Shown in pieces: positions 23,229 to 30,482 of a stretch of 64,000 nucleotides of DNA. Source of the stretch: G965213525 sp965213525. GTDB lineage: Bacteria > Actinomycetota > Acidimicrobiia > Acidimicrobiales > Poriferisodalaceae. The translations under genes were made by a program, and so were the position numbers. Under the pieces are notes generated by a model, which was given only the letters and a program-made list of their open reading frames with translations, made no database searches and was not told the DNA's origin. Every line of letters starts with the position of its first letter. Position 1 is the first letter of the stretch. The DNA lies in contig OZ243889.1 of the NCBI GenBank assembly GCA_965213525.1, positions 186,001 to 250,000 on the forward strand, in the 5' to 3' direction.

Positions 23229-23307
23229 CGGCCGACCTCACCGGCTCAGCCCTCGACGGAGCGATGAGCCCGGCCGACCTCAGCGGCTCAGCCCTCGGCG
23301 ATGAGCC
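23229..23307 (-). repeat. 42-bp period duplication covering a gene end
   Basis: A block beginning CGGCCGACCTCA recurs at 23229 and 23271. The stop codon of the amidotransferase-DALR gene (23288-23290) lies in the second copy and has a counterpart at 23246-23248 in the first. The remaining 150 bases up to the SDR gene show no other feature. Confidence 0.75.
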
Positions 23308-24568
23308 ACTCGGTGCCGTCGGCGGTGTCTCGGATCTCGATGCCGGCGGCGACGAGGCCGTCACGCAGGGCATCGGCGACGGCGAAGGCCTTCTCGGAGC
23401 GAGCGGTCCGGCGGGCCACGAGCGCAGCCTCGACGACGGGCCCGAGGACGTCGCGCCGGTCGCGCACCCCCTCGGTGGCGGCGCCCCCGAGGCGCACGAT
23501 CATCGACCGCAGCGCGGCCCTCGCCCGGTCGATCTCATCGGACTGCAAGGTGTCTCGTGACCACGACACGATCGCGGCCTCGAGCCCCAGCACGGCTGCG
23601 ACCGCAGCGTCAGCGTCCCGGCCCGCCAGGGCCACCTCGAAGGCGCGCTCGTACGCAGCGGCCTCGGCGACCAGCGACGCCGCCGGACCGGGTGCCGTCG
23701 ACCCGTCGGCGTCCGGCGTCGCGGTGGCGCCTCCGCCCGGCGTCGTTGTGGCCCCGGGCGTCGCGCCGCCCCCTGCGCGACCTGCGTTGCGGAGCACGTC
23801 GAGCCCCACGGTGCGCCCCGCCTCGATGCGCAGCGACCCACCGTCGCGACGCAAGGTGAGGGCCCCACGCCCGACGATCTCGGCGGTGTCGGCGGCCAGA
23901 TCCATCACCACACCGGTGTGCTCGTCGATGCCGAGCACGAAGGCATCGTCACCGAGCTCGGATTCGAGCAGGGCCAGGCGCCGCTCGCCCAAGTAGCAGT
24001 ACCGGGTGTCGTGGTTGCCGCCCTCGGTGTTGTCGAAGTGGGGGATCACCGCCACCGAGAGCCCGACCGCAGACAACACGTCGAGCCCGTCAACCCATCG
24101 CGGCGGCGCGCCGACCTTGTAGATCTCGTACACCGGCACCGTCGCCACGCCGAGGGTCAGCGCCGCCGCCGAGGAGAACACCACGGCGCCGCCGGAGCGC
24201 AACTTGTCGGCCAGGGCCTCGGCGACGGGGGTCCCCGACCACTGCTCGAGGGCGTAGGTCGGGCTGCCGGGGCCCGAGAACACCCAGCCAGCGGCCCGCA
24301 GGCGGGTCAGCGCTCGCTCGACGTCGACCACGTCACCGTCGGTGCGCCACAGCCCGAGCGCCGAGACGTCGCGTCCGACCGAGGCGCCGAAGTACTCCAC
24401 GGCGCGGGCGGCCAGCACCGGGGCGTTCTCCTGGAAGCCGTAGGGCGTGTCGAGCACGACGGCCTCGACGTCGTCGCCGAGGCGGTCGAACACCGCCCGG
24501 TGGGGCTTGACCATCGTGGGGGCGGTCTCGCCCGACCCCATGATGACCAGCAGACGGGCGTCGGTCAC
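23288..24568 (-). CDS. Fusion: class I glutamine amidotransferase-like (peptidase S51-type) domain + CysRS-type DALR domain
   Basis: A 426-residue protein. Residues 1-260 look like the peptidase S51/cyanophycinase branch of the class I amidotransferase-like fold: LLVIMGSGETAPTM, VFSGPGSPTYALEQW, VVFSSAAALTLG (nucleophile elbow) and FDNTEGGNHDTRYCYLGERRL with LGIDEHTGVVM. Residues 262-296 are a Gly/Thr/Pro linker. Residues 300-365 resemble the DALR_2 helical domain, and 385-422 (ARSEKAFAVADALRDGLVAAG, then IEIRDTADGTEW) match the C-terminal tail of cysteinyl-tRNA synthetase. No aminoacylation domain is present. The GTG overlaps the hydrolase stop by four bases. Function unknown; peptide or amide hydrolysis guided by an RNA- or nucleotide-like ligand is only a guess. 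Confidence 0.75.
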   Translation of the reverse strand: MTDARLLVIMGSGETAPTMVKPHRAVFDRLGDDVEAVVLDTPYGFQENAPVLAARAVEYFGASVGRDVSALGLWRTDGDVVDVERALTRLRAAGWVFSGPGSPTYALEQWSGTPVAEALADKLRSGGAVVFSSAAALTLGVATVPVYEIYKVGAPPRWVDGLDVLSAVGLSVAVIPHFDNTEGGNHDTRYCYLGERRLALLESELGDDAFVLGIDEHTGVVMDLAADTAEIVGRGALTLRRDGGSLRIEAGRTVGLDVLRNAGRAGGGATPGATTTPGGGATATPDADGSTAPGPAASLVAEAAAYERAFEVALAGRDADAAVAAVLGLEAAIVSWSRDTLQSDEIDRARAALRSMIVRLGGAATEGVRDRRDVLGPVVEAALVARRTARSEKAFAVADALRDGLVAAGIEIRDTADGTEWLIAEG

Positions 24569-25536
24569 GGGCGCTCCTCGGTCTCGTCGGCGGACGGCGA
24601 TCGGGCCTCCACGCCTGCAGCGAAGAACCCCGGGTCGGTCACCGCGGCGTGCAGCAGGGCTGCGACCTCCGCGGGTCGTTGGGCGTGCACGTCGTGGTGG
24701 GCCGGGGAGAACCACTCGGCGCGCCCGCGAGGGGCGGCGGCCACGGCGGCCTCGACGGCCTCGTGCTTGGATCTCGACCACGCGACGTCACCGGTGTCGG
24801 CGGCGATCAGCAGCAGCGGCACCTGCGACCTGGCGAAGGCGGCCGATGGATCGTGCTGCCAGAGTCCGCGCAGCACCAGGAGGTGCCGTTCGAGGGTGAG
24901 CCACGGGGCGATCGTGTCGTCGTCGCGCACCTCGAAGTTGGCCAGGGTGCCCCGGCGACCCTCCTCGGGCCAGTCCGCCGCCGACTCGGCGATCCATCCC
25001 TCGATGCGGGCCAACGGGGTGCCGAGCAGCGGAGGCGGGGCGAGGGCCGTCGCAGCGTCGGCCCACACGGGGAAGCGGCTGCGGAGCTCGATGAAGCCCC
25101 CGTCGACGGCGACGGCGACCTCGAGGCGGGCGGGGTGGCGGTCGGCCAGCTCGACGACGACGTTGCCGCCCCACGACTGGCCGGCCACCGCGGCCCGCTC
25201 CCACCCGAGCTCGGTGAGCAGGAGCGCCAGATCGTCGGCGACGGTGGCCAGGTCGTAGCCGTCGTCGGGCTTGGAGGACCGGCCGTGGCCACGCTGGTCG
25301 ACGGCCACGGTCGGGTGCCCGGCGGCGGCGAGGCGGCGGGCCACCCCGTCCCACAGCCGGGCGTTGGAGGCCAGACCGTGCACCAGCAGCCACGGCACGC
25401 CGTCGGTGCGCGCACCCGTCCAGCGCACCACGTGCAGCTCGACGCCCGAGCGGAGCGCCACTCGGTCGTGGACCGGCTCGATGGACGCCGCCGACGGTGG
25501 GGTGAGCGCCAAGGGGCGGGGGGCGGTGCCGCTCAC
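24565..25536 (-). CDS. Alpha/beta hydrolase
   Basis: A 323-residue alpha/beta hydrolase. LLVHGLASNARLWDGVARRL, VDQRGHGRSSKPDDGY, VAGQSWGGNVVVELA with the nucleophilic Ser, and AEWFSPAHHDVHAQRP with the catalytic His. DQRGHGRS and GQSWGGNV are common in haloalkane dehalogenase/epoxide hydrolase-like and C-C hydrolase families. It overlaps both neighbours by four bases (GTGA), so it is translated as part of the four-gene operon 28227-23288. Substrate unknown. Confidence 0.85.
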   Translation of the reverse strand: MSGTAPRPLALTPPSAASIEPVHDRVALRSGVELHVVRWTGARTDGVPWLLVHGLASNARLWDGVARRLAAAGHPTVAVDQRGHGRSSKPDDGYDLATVADDLALLLTELGWERAAVAGQSWGGNVVVELADRHPARLEVAVAVDGGFIELRSRFPVWADAATALAPPPLLGTPLARIEGWIAESAADWPEEGRRGTLANFEVRDDDTIAPWLTLERHLLVLRGLWQHDPSAAFARSQVPLLLIAADTGDVAWSRSKHEAVEAAVAAAPRGRAEWFSPAHHDVHAQRPAEVAALLHAAVTDPGFFAAGVEARSPSADETEERP

Positions 25537-26648
25537 GTCGGGCCCCCTGCGCCCGGCGCCGACGCCTGGTCGGCCCCGGTGCTCGCAGCGAAACCCGCCC
25601 CGGCCGGCTCGGCGGCCGCGGCGATGCGGTGCAACAGGGCGAGCACCTCGACGGCGCGAGCGGCCGGCCGGGGCCAGGATTCGCCCCGCACCGCCCGGGC
25701 GAAGGCCTCGACCATCCCGAGGTAGGGCCGCCCGGGGTCGGTGGTGACCTGGGTGGCGGCGCCGTCGGGTCCGACGAGATCGATGCGCGTCGCCGCCGGT
25801 CCGCCGGTGAAGGCCGCGCCGTCGAGGGTGAGGGCGCCCCCGTCGCCCTCCACGACGAGACGTTGGCGCTCCGGCTCGCAGAACGACGTGCGGATGTCGG
25901 CCGTGCGGCCCTCTCCCCAGTCCAGCGACGCCCACGTCGTGGCGTCGACGCCCGCGTCGGTGCACAGGACGCCGGCGTCACGGACCGTCGCACCCGGGCC
26001 CCACAGCTCCACGGCTGGGCCGAGGACGTAGGGCCCGACGTCGAGCAGCGACCCGCCGCCCTGGGCCTTGTCCCAGCGGTAGTTGGTCGCCGCGGCGGCG
26101 CCGATCGTGAAGGTGAAGGCCGCCTCGACGTGGCGGACCCGGCCGAGGCCTCCCTGGCGGGCCAGGTTCATCGCCTGACGCCAGCGCCGGTCGAACGGCG
26201 TCATGTACGCCTCGGCCAACAGCACGCCGGCGCGGGCGCAGACGTCGACCATGGCTTGGGCCTCGGCGGCCGTCGGGGCGAGCGGCTTCTCGCACAGCAC
26301 GTGACGTCCCTCCTCGGCGCAGCGCTGCACCCAACGCCGGTGCTCGCCGTTCGGGAGCGGCACGTAGACGGCCTCGACGTCGGGGTGGGTGATGACCTCG
26401 TCGTAGGAGCCGACGGCCACCTCGGCGAGTGCGGGGGGCACCGGACCGCTCGCCGAGGACACCGCCGCCAGGCGGGTTCCAGAGGCGGCGAGCAAGGCGG
26501 GCAGCACCGCTCGGGTGGCGACGAAGGAGCGGGCGCCGATGACGCCCACCCCGACCGGTGGCGAGGCCGCGGCGACCGAGCCGGCGCTGGCCGTGCCGGG
26601 GCTCGTATTCGTCGGCGTGGGCGTCACGTTCGGCGAGGTGTCGGTCAC
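25533..26648 (-). CDS. Gfo/Idh/MocA-family oxidoreductase
   Basis: A 371-residue NAD(P)-dependent oxidoreductase. After a Thr/Pro-rich leader of about 30 residues comes VGVGVIGARSFVATRAVLPAL, a Rossmann start with an altered glycine pattern, then YVPLPNGEH, HVLCEKPLAPT (catalytic Lys in EKP) and the MTPFDRRWRQA substrate region. Members oxidise or epimerise sugars, inositols and related compounds. It starts 13 bases after the upstream ThuA-Gfo/Idh gene and overlaps the hydrolase by four bases. The presence of two different Gfo/Idh proteins in one operon suggests sequential or paired steps on one carbohydrate. Confidence 0.88.
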   Translation of the reverse strand: MTDTSPNVTPTPTNTSPGTASAGSVAAASPPVGVGVIGARSFVATRAVLPALLAASGTRLAAVSSASGPVPPALAEVAVGSYDEVITHPDVEAVYVPLPNGEHRRWVQRCAEEGRHVLCEKPLAPTAAEAQAMVDVCARAGVLLAEAYMTPFDRRWRQAMNLARQGGLGRVRHVEAAFTFTIGAAAATNYRWDKAQGGGSLLDVGPYVLGPAVELWGPGATVRDAGVLCTDAGVDATTWASLDWGEGRTADIRTSFCEPERQRLVVEGDGGALTLDGAAFTGGPAATRIDLVGPDGAATQVTTDPGRPYLGMVEAFARAVRGESWPRPAARAVEVLALLHRIAAAAEPAGAGFAASTGADQASAPGAGGPT

Positions 26649-26661
26649 GACGGGATGGCGC

Positions 26662-28227
26662 TCACGACCGGATCGACGGCTCGACGACCGTGGCGCCCTC
26701 GGCACCGCTGCGGTGGGCGGCCTCCAACACGGCGACGACGTCACGGGACCGGGCCGGGTCGATCGCCAGCGGCTCGCCGAGCAGCAGGTGGTCGGCGAGG
26801 TTGCGGTGGAACGCCCACCCGGGGTGCGGGGCCGGCCCCACCCGGGACTCGACGAGGCCGTGCTCGCCGTCGTAGCAGGCGACGGTCAGGTCCACCGGCG
26901 CCTCGGCGTGGTGGGACCAGCCACCGACGTAGCCCCGCCCGGTCACCACCTGCTCGTCGCGCAGCGTCCGGTAGTGCCCGGCCAGGGTGCCGCGGGTGCC
27001 CTGGACGTAGAATTTGGGGTGGCGGATGGCGGCCACGTCGCTCTGGCGGAACGTGGCCTCCCGCCCGTCGGCCCAGCGCATCCACACCGTCAACTGGTCG
27101 GCGTTGGTGGTGTCGTGCCAGACCCGGGTGTGGGAGCTGCAGACCACCCGCTCGGGGGGTGAGCCCATCAGGTCGAGGATCCAGTCGAGGTGGTGTGAGC
27201 CCCAGTCGTACACCGCCCCGCCCGAGATCGACTCCTCGGAGTGCCACGCCCGACAGGGGTGCTCGAAACTGCCGACGAAGGTCTCGACGTTGAAGACCTC
27301 GCCGATGGTCCCGGCGGTCACCACCCGCCGCAGCGCCAACCAGTCGGTGTCGAAGCGCCGGCTCTGGTGGACGGTGAGGGTCCGGTCGTTGGCGGCGGCG
27401 ACGGCGATCATGGCGTCGGCGTCGGCGGCTCGCAGGCACATGGGCTTCTCGACCACCACGTGCTTGCCCGCCGAGAGCAGCTCGAGGGCCAGCGAGGCGT
27501 GGTGGACCGGTGGGGTGGCGACGATGGCCACCTCGACGTCGTCGTCGCGGGCGAGGGCGCCGGCGTCGGCGTAGGCGGCCACCTCGGCGCCGAAGTCGGC
27601 GCGAGCGGCGACGAGGCGCTCGGCCGCCGGGTCGACGGCGGCGGCCAGCCGGAGACCCTCGGTCTCGGTGCAGGCCAGGCCGTGCAGGTACCCCATCCCG
27701 CCGTGGGGGCCGTAGCCGACGACGGCGACGCCGACCTCGGCGCGCACCGGTGGCGACGGCGACAGGAGCCGCCGGGTCAGGGTGCCGAGCGTCGGGTGGG
27801 TGAGCAGCGCGGCGACGTCGACCCCGGTGGCGACGATGCGGCCCCGGCCGACCTCTCGCACCACGAGGGCGGGCCGGTGGTCGAACCGCACGCTCGTGGT
27901 GGCGGCGACCCGGGCGCCGGGGACTGCGGGCGCCAGCGTGGTCAGTACGGTCGAGACGGCCACCTCGCTGTCGAGGCGGGCGGTCTCGGGTCCAGGGGCC
28001 AGCGTTACGAACCACTCACCGGTGCGCTCACGGCCGGTGATCTCGACGCCTCCCAGCCGGGCGGCGATGTCGTCCCCGGGGCGCACGCCGACCAGCACCG
28101 AGGCGCCCGCTGCGGCGCGTGCCTCCAGCGCTGCCGCCTCGCCCGCGTCGAGCGGGGTGGAGGCGATGCAGAGGTCGTCGAGGCGGGACTGGCGACGGGT
28201 GTCGTCGATGGCGGTGGGCGACATCAT
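26662..28227 (-). CDS. Fusion: ThuA-like domain + Gfo/Idh/MocA oxidoreductase
   Basis: A 521-residue protein. Residues 1-165 resemble a ThuA/amidotransferase-like domain with VLVGVRPGDDIAARLGGVEI, then ALVVREVGRGRIVATGVDVAALLTH. Residues 170-521 are a complete Gfo/Idh oxidoreductase: VGVAVVGYGPHGGMGYLHGL, IVATPPVHHASLALELL, HVVVEKPMCLR (catalytic Lys), GGAVYDWGSHHLDWILDLMG. ThuA is associated with 3-keto sugar metabolism, and Gfo/Idh enzymes often make or use 3-keto sugars, so the fusion fits a carbohydrate pathway. Two adjacent ATGs (28227, 28224) could start it. A TACCGT lies about 30 bases upstream. First gene of the operon. Confidence 0.8.
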   Translation of the reverse strand: MMSPTAIDDTRRQSRLDDLCIASTPLDAGEAAALEARAAAGASVLVGVRPGDDIAARLGGVEITGRERTGEWFVTLAPGPETARLDSEVAVSTVLTTLAPAVPGARVAATTSVRFDHRPALVVREVGRGRIVATGVDVAALLTHPTLGTLTRRLLSPSPPVRAEVGVAVVGYGPHGGMGYLHGLACTETEGLRLAAAVDPAAERLVAARADFGAEVAAYADAGALARDDDVEVAIVATPPVHHASLALELLSAGKHVVVEKPMCLRAADADAMIAVAAANDRTLTVHQSRRFDTDWLALRRVVTAGTIGEVFNVETFVGSFEHPCRAWHSEESISGGAVYDWGSHHLDWILDLMGSPPERVVCSSHTRVWHDTTNADQLTVWMRWADGREATFRQSDVAAIRHPKFYVQGTRGTLAGHYRTLRDEQVVTGRGYVGGWSHHAEAPVDLTVACYDGEHGLVESRVGPAPHPGWAFHRNLADHLLLGEPLAIDPARSRDVVAVLEAAHRSGAEGATVVEPSIRS

Positions 28228-28813
28228 GCTCTCAGGGGTGGGCTCCGGTAGCCCGCTCGACGGTACCGGCCGGGCGGGCCGCGAGGTCTCTGCGACGAGC
28301 CGGCGGCGGGCCCCTGATCGCCAGGTCACCGGGCTGCGGCGGCCGCCACTGCGGTGCCGTGACGGTGAGAGGACGCCGAGATCGACGGGCGTTCGCGTCC
28401 AGCTCGCAGCGGGCGTGTCGAGGCGCTCGCCTCCGGCCGAGCTCGAGGCGACGTCGCGACGTCGTGGACCGCCGCCTTCCAGGTGAGGACGTCGTCGACC
28501 CGTCGACCGAGCACACCAGATCCGACCGCACCTCGGGGCCGTCGGCGAGCCGGCGTCCACGGCCATCGCTGCAGCGGACCCGGACGCGACCGTTTCGTGG
28601 CGACCGCACCGGCTCCACCACCGGCGGCGGCCTCTGGCGAGCTGGGCGCAACGCCGAGGAACGTTGCGGATGGGGGCATCGGCGGATGATCACGACGGCG
28701 AAGGTCGCTTGGTTGGTGGCCGTCATCGGCGACCGCGGCGATCGCGGCGGGGCTCGTGAGGCGAGAGGCCCACGGCAGAACGAGGGTGGGGGTTGCGGGG
28801 TACCGTCCGCTCG
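28228..28813. other. Intergenic stretch without a recognisable gene
   Basis: About 586 bases between divergent genes. Several open frames cross it but none has a family match, a start signal or consistent codon-position bias. It contains a divergent promoter region: TACCGT on the minus strand about 30 bases from 28227 and the -10 box at 28801-28806 on the plus strand. I see no tRNA or conserved RNA fold. It may hold a decayed gene or long regulatory DNA. Confidence 0.6.
28801..28806 (+). promoter_or_regulatory. -10 box TACCGT, leaderless start of Fur-like regulator
   Basis: TACCGT seven bases before the GTG at 28814. Confidence 0.6.
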
Positions 28814-29284
28814 GTGGAGCCCGAGGCCGAGCTCACCGCCGAGTCCGATCTCACCGGGTGGGGGCCCGGCGACGCCGCCCACGCGCTCCGGGTGCACGGA
28901 TGCCGGGTGACCCGTCCGCGCGTCGCCGTGCTGGGTGCGCTGCTCGACCACGACGGGCCCGTCGACGCCGCCACGCTCACCTTGGCGGCCCAGGGCCGCG
29001 AGCCGGGCATCCACGAGGCCACCGTCTACCGCACGATCGCCACGTTGGCCGAGGCCGGCATGGTGAGCCACCTCCACGCCGGCCACGGACCGTCGCTCGT
29101 GCGCCTCGCCGGTGACCGACGTCTCGTGGTGGTGTGTCGGCGCTGCAACACGCTGGCCGCCGCACCGAGGGGAGCGGTGCTCGCCCTGGTCGAGTCGACC
29201 GAGCTCGCCACCGGCATCCGCGTCGACCCCGGTCACTTCGCCATCGAGGGTCTCTGCGCCGCCTGTCGTGCCGACGCCGGCTGA
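28814..29284 (+). CDS. Fur-family transcriptional regulator lacking the usual His cluster
   Basis: A 156-residue Fur-type repressor. The winged-helix part reads ALRVHGCRVTRPRVAVLGALLDHDGPVDAATL and IHEATVYRTIATLAEAGMVSHLH. Two CxxC pairs (CRRC and CAAC) bind structural zinc. The regulatory HHHxHLxC region of Fur/Zur/PerR proteins reads GDRRLVVVCRRC here, so the usual His ligands are missing, although HFAIEGLC keeps one His. It might sense a different signal or use a reduced metal site. The GTG at 28814 fits the leaderless box; an upstream frame start at 28793 precedes the box. Target genes cannot be told; the enoyl-CoA hydratase follows 173 bases later. Confidence 0.87.
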   Translation: MEPEAELTAESDLTGWGPGDAAHALRVHGCRVTRPRVAVLGALLDHDGPVDAATLTLAAQGREPGIHEATVYRTIATLAEAGMVSHLHAGHGPSLVRLAGDRRLVVVCRRCNTLAAAPRGAVLALVESTELATGIRVDPGHFAIEGLCAACRADAG

Positions 29285-29426
29285 CGCACCGCGACACGAG
29301 CGATGGAGCGGCGCGGGCGATGGAACAACTCCCCCCGGTCGGGCCCCTCCTCCGGTTGGGCGACGGCCCGGGTGACGACGGACGAGGCGTGCCAGCCACC
29401 ACCGCCACCGACGGTGACCGCTGACC

Positions 29427-29432
29427 TACGGT
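29427..29432 (+). promoter_or_regulatory. -10 box TACGGT upstream of enoyl-CoA hydratase
   Basis: TACGGT 25 bases before the ATG at 29458, with GGAGG at 29449-29453; this gene has a short leader with a ribosome site. Confidence 0.5.
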
Positions 29433-29457
29433 GATCCACCCAGACGACGGAGGTCAC

Positions 29458-30264
29458 ATGGGAGCGCGCATCGAGGACGGCGAGTGGACGTGCCTGCGCT
29501 TCGATCGCTTCGATGACGTGCTGCGGGTGACCATCGACCACCCCGAATCCGAGATGAACGTCGTCGACGAGCGGATGCACGCCGAGCTCACCGCGCTGTT
29601 CGCCGGTCTGCGAGACGAACACGACGCTCGGGCGATCATGCTGACCGGCAGCGGCCGTGCCTTCTCGGCCGGCGGGGACTTCCGGTGGTTCCCGACGCTG
29701 CGGGGCAACGATCGCCTCGAAGGCTTGCGCCTCGACGCCCGTCGCATGATCTGGGACCTGCTCGACATCCACCTCCCGATCGTGTGCGCGGTGAACGGTC
29801 ACGCCGCCGGTCTCGGGGCCTCCATCGCGCTGTTGTGCGATGTCGTCTTCATGGCCGACACGGCTTCGATCGGTGACCCCCACGTGCGCATCGGCATCGT
29901 CGCCGGCGACGGCGGGACGGTGGCCTGGCCGCTGGCGATCGGTCCGGCGCGGGCCAAGGAGTACCTGTTGACCGGTGACCCGGTGCCGGCGGCCGAGGCC
30001 GAGCGCATCGGCCTGGTCAACCGGGCGGTGCCGGGCGCCGAGCTCGGCGACGCCGCCTTGGCCTTCACCCACCGCCTCGCCGCCAACGCGCCCCTGGCGG
30101 TGCAATACACCAAGCAGGCGGTGAACGCCCAGATCCGCCAGCAGCTCAACATCGGCTTCGACCGGGCGACCGCCCTCGAGCTCGTCACCCTCGCCAGCGA
30201 GGACCACGAGGAGGCGCTGCGCGCCATCGCCGAAGGCCGCCGGCCCCGCTTCCAGGGGCGGTAG
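29458..30264 (+). CDS. Enoyl-CoA hydratase/isomerase family protein
   Basis: A 268-residue crotonase-fold protein. LTGSGRAFSAGGDF forms the oxyanion hole, GHAAGLGASIALLCDVVF follows, and IGDPHVRIGIVAGDGGTVAWPLAIGPARAKEYLLTGDPV is the active-site region. Of the two catalytic Glu of classical hydratase, the second (KEYLLTG) is present, whereas the first (PEIxxG) reads PHVRIG. This PHVR/AGDGG type is a common actinobacterial subgroup, so it is probably active on a different acyl-CoA. The ATG at 29458 has GGAGG four bases upstream, better than the GTG at 29431. An acyl-CoA synthetase gene follows in the same direction. Confidence 0.9.
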   Translation: MGARIEDGEWTCLRFDRFDDVLRVTIDHPESEMNVVDERMHAELTALFAGLRDEHDARAIMLTGSGRAFSAGGDFRWFPTLRGNDRLEGLRLDARRMIWDLLDIHLPIVCAVNGHAAGLGASIALLCDVVFMADTASIGDPHVRIGIVAGDGGTVAWPLAIGPARAKEYLLTGDPVPAAEAERIGLVNRAVPGAELGDAALAFTHRLAANAPLAVQYTKQAVNAQIRQQLNIGFDRATALELVTLASEDHEEALRAIAEGRRPRFQGR

Positions 30265-30424
30265 GTCCGTCTCGTCCCCGCGGCCCCGGTCGATGACGCT
30301 CCCGCCGCGGGGTGGTGGCGGACGGGTGTGCCGGCAGGGCCGTCGTCGCCGGTGATGGGGGCTGCGGCGGACGACGAGGCCTGCGGTGGGTGTGACCTCT
30401 GTCGCCGGGGAGGGGGGCCGAGCG

Positions 30425-30430
30425 TAGGAT
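30425..30430 (+). promoter_or_regulatory. -10 box TAGGAT upstream of acyl-CoA synthetase
   Basis: TAGGAT about 50 bases before the ATG at 30483; GGGAGG (30473-30478) is just before the start. Confidence 0.4.
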
Positions 30431-30482
30431 GGACCGCCGCCGGCGACGCCTGCGTCGCGGCACGACGACGCTGGGAGGCGCC

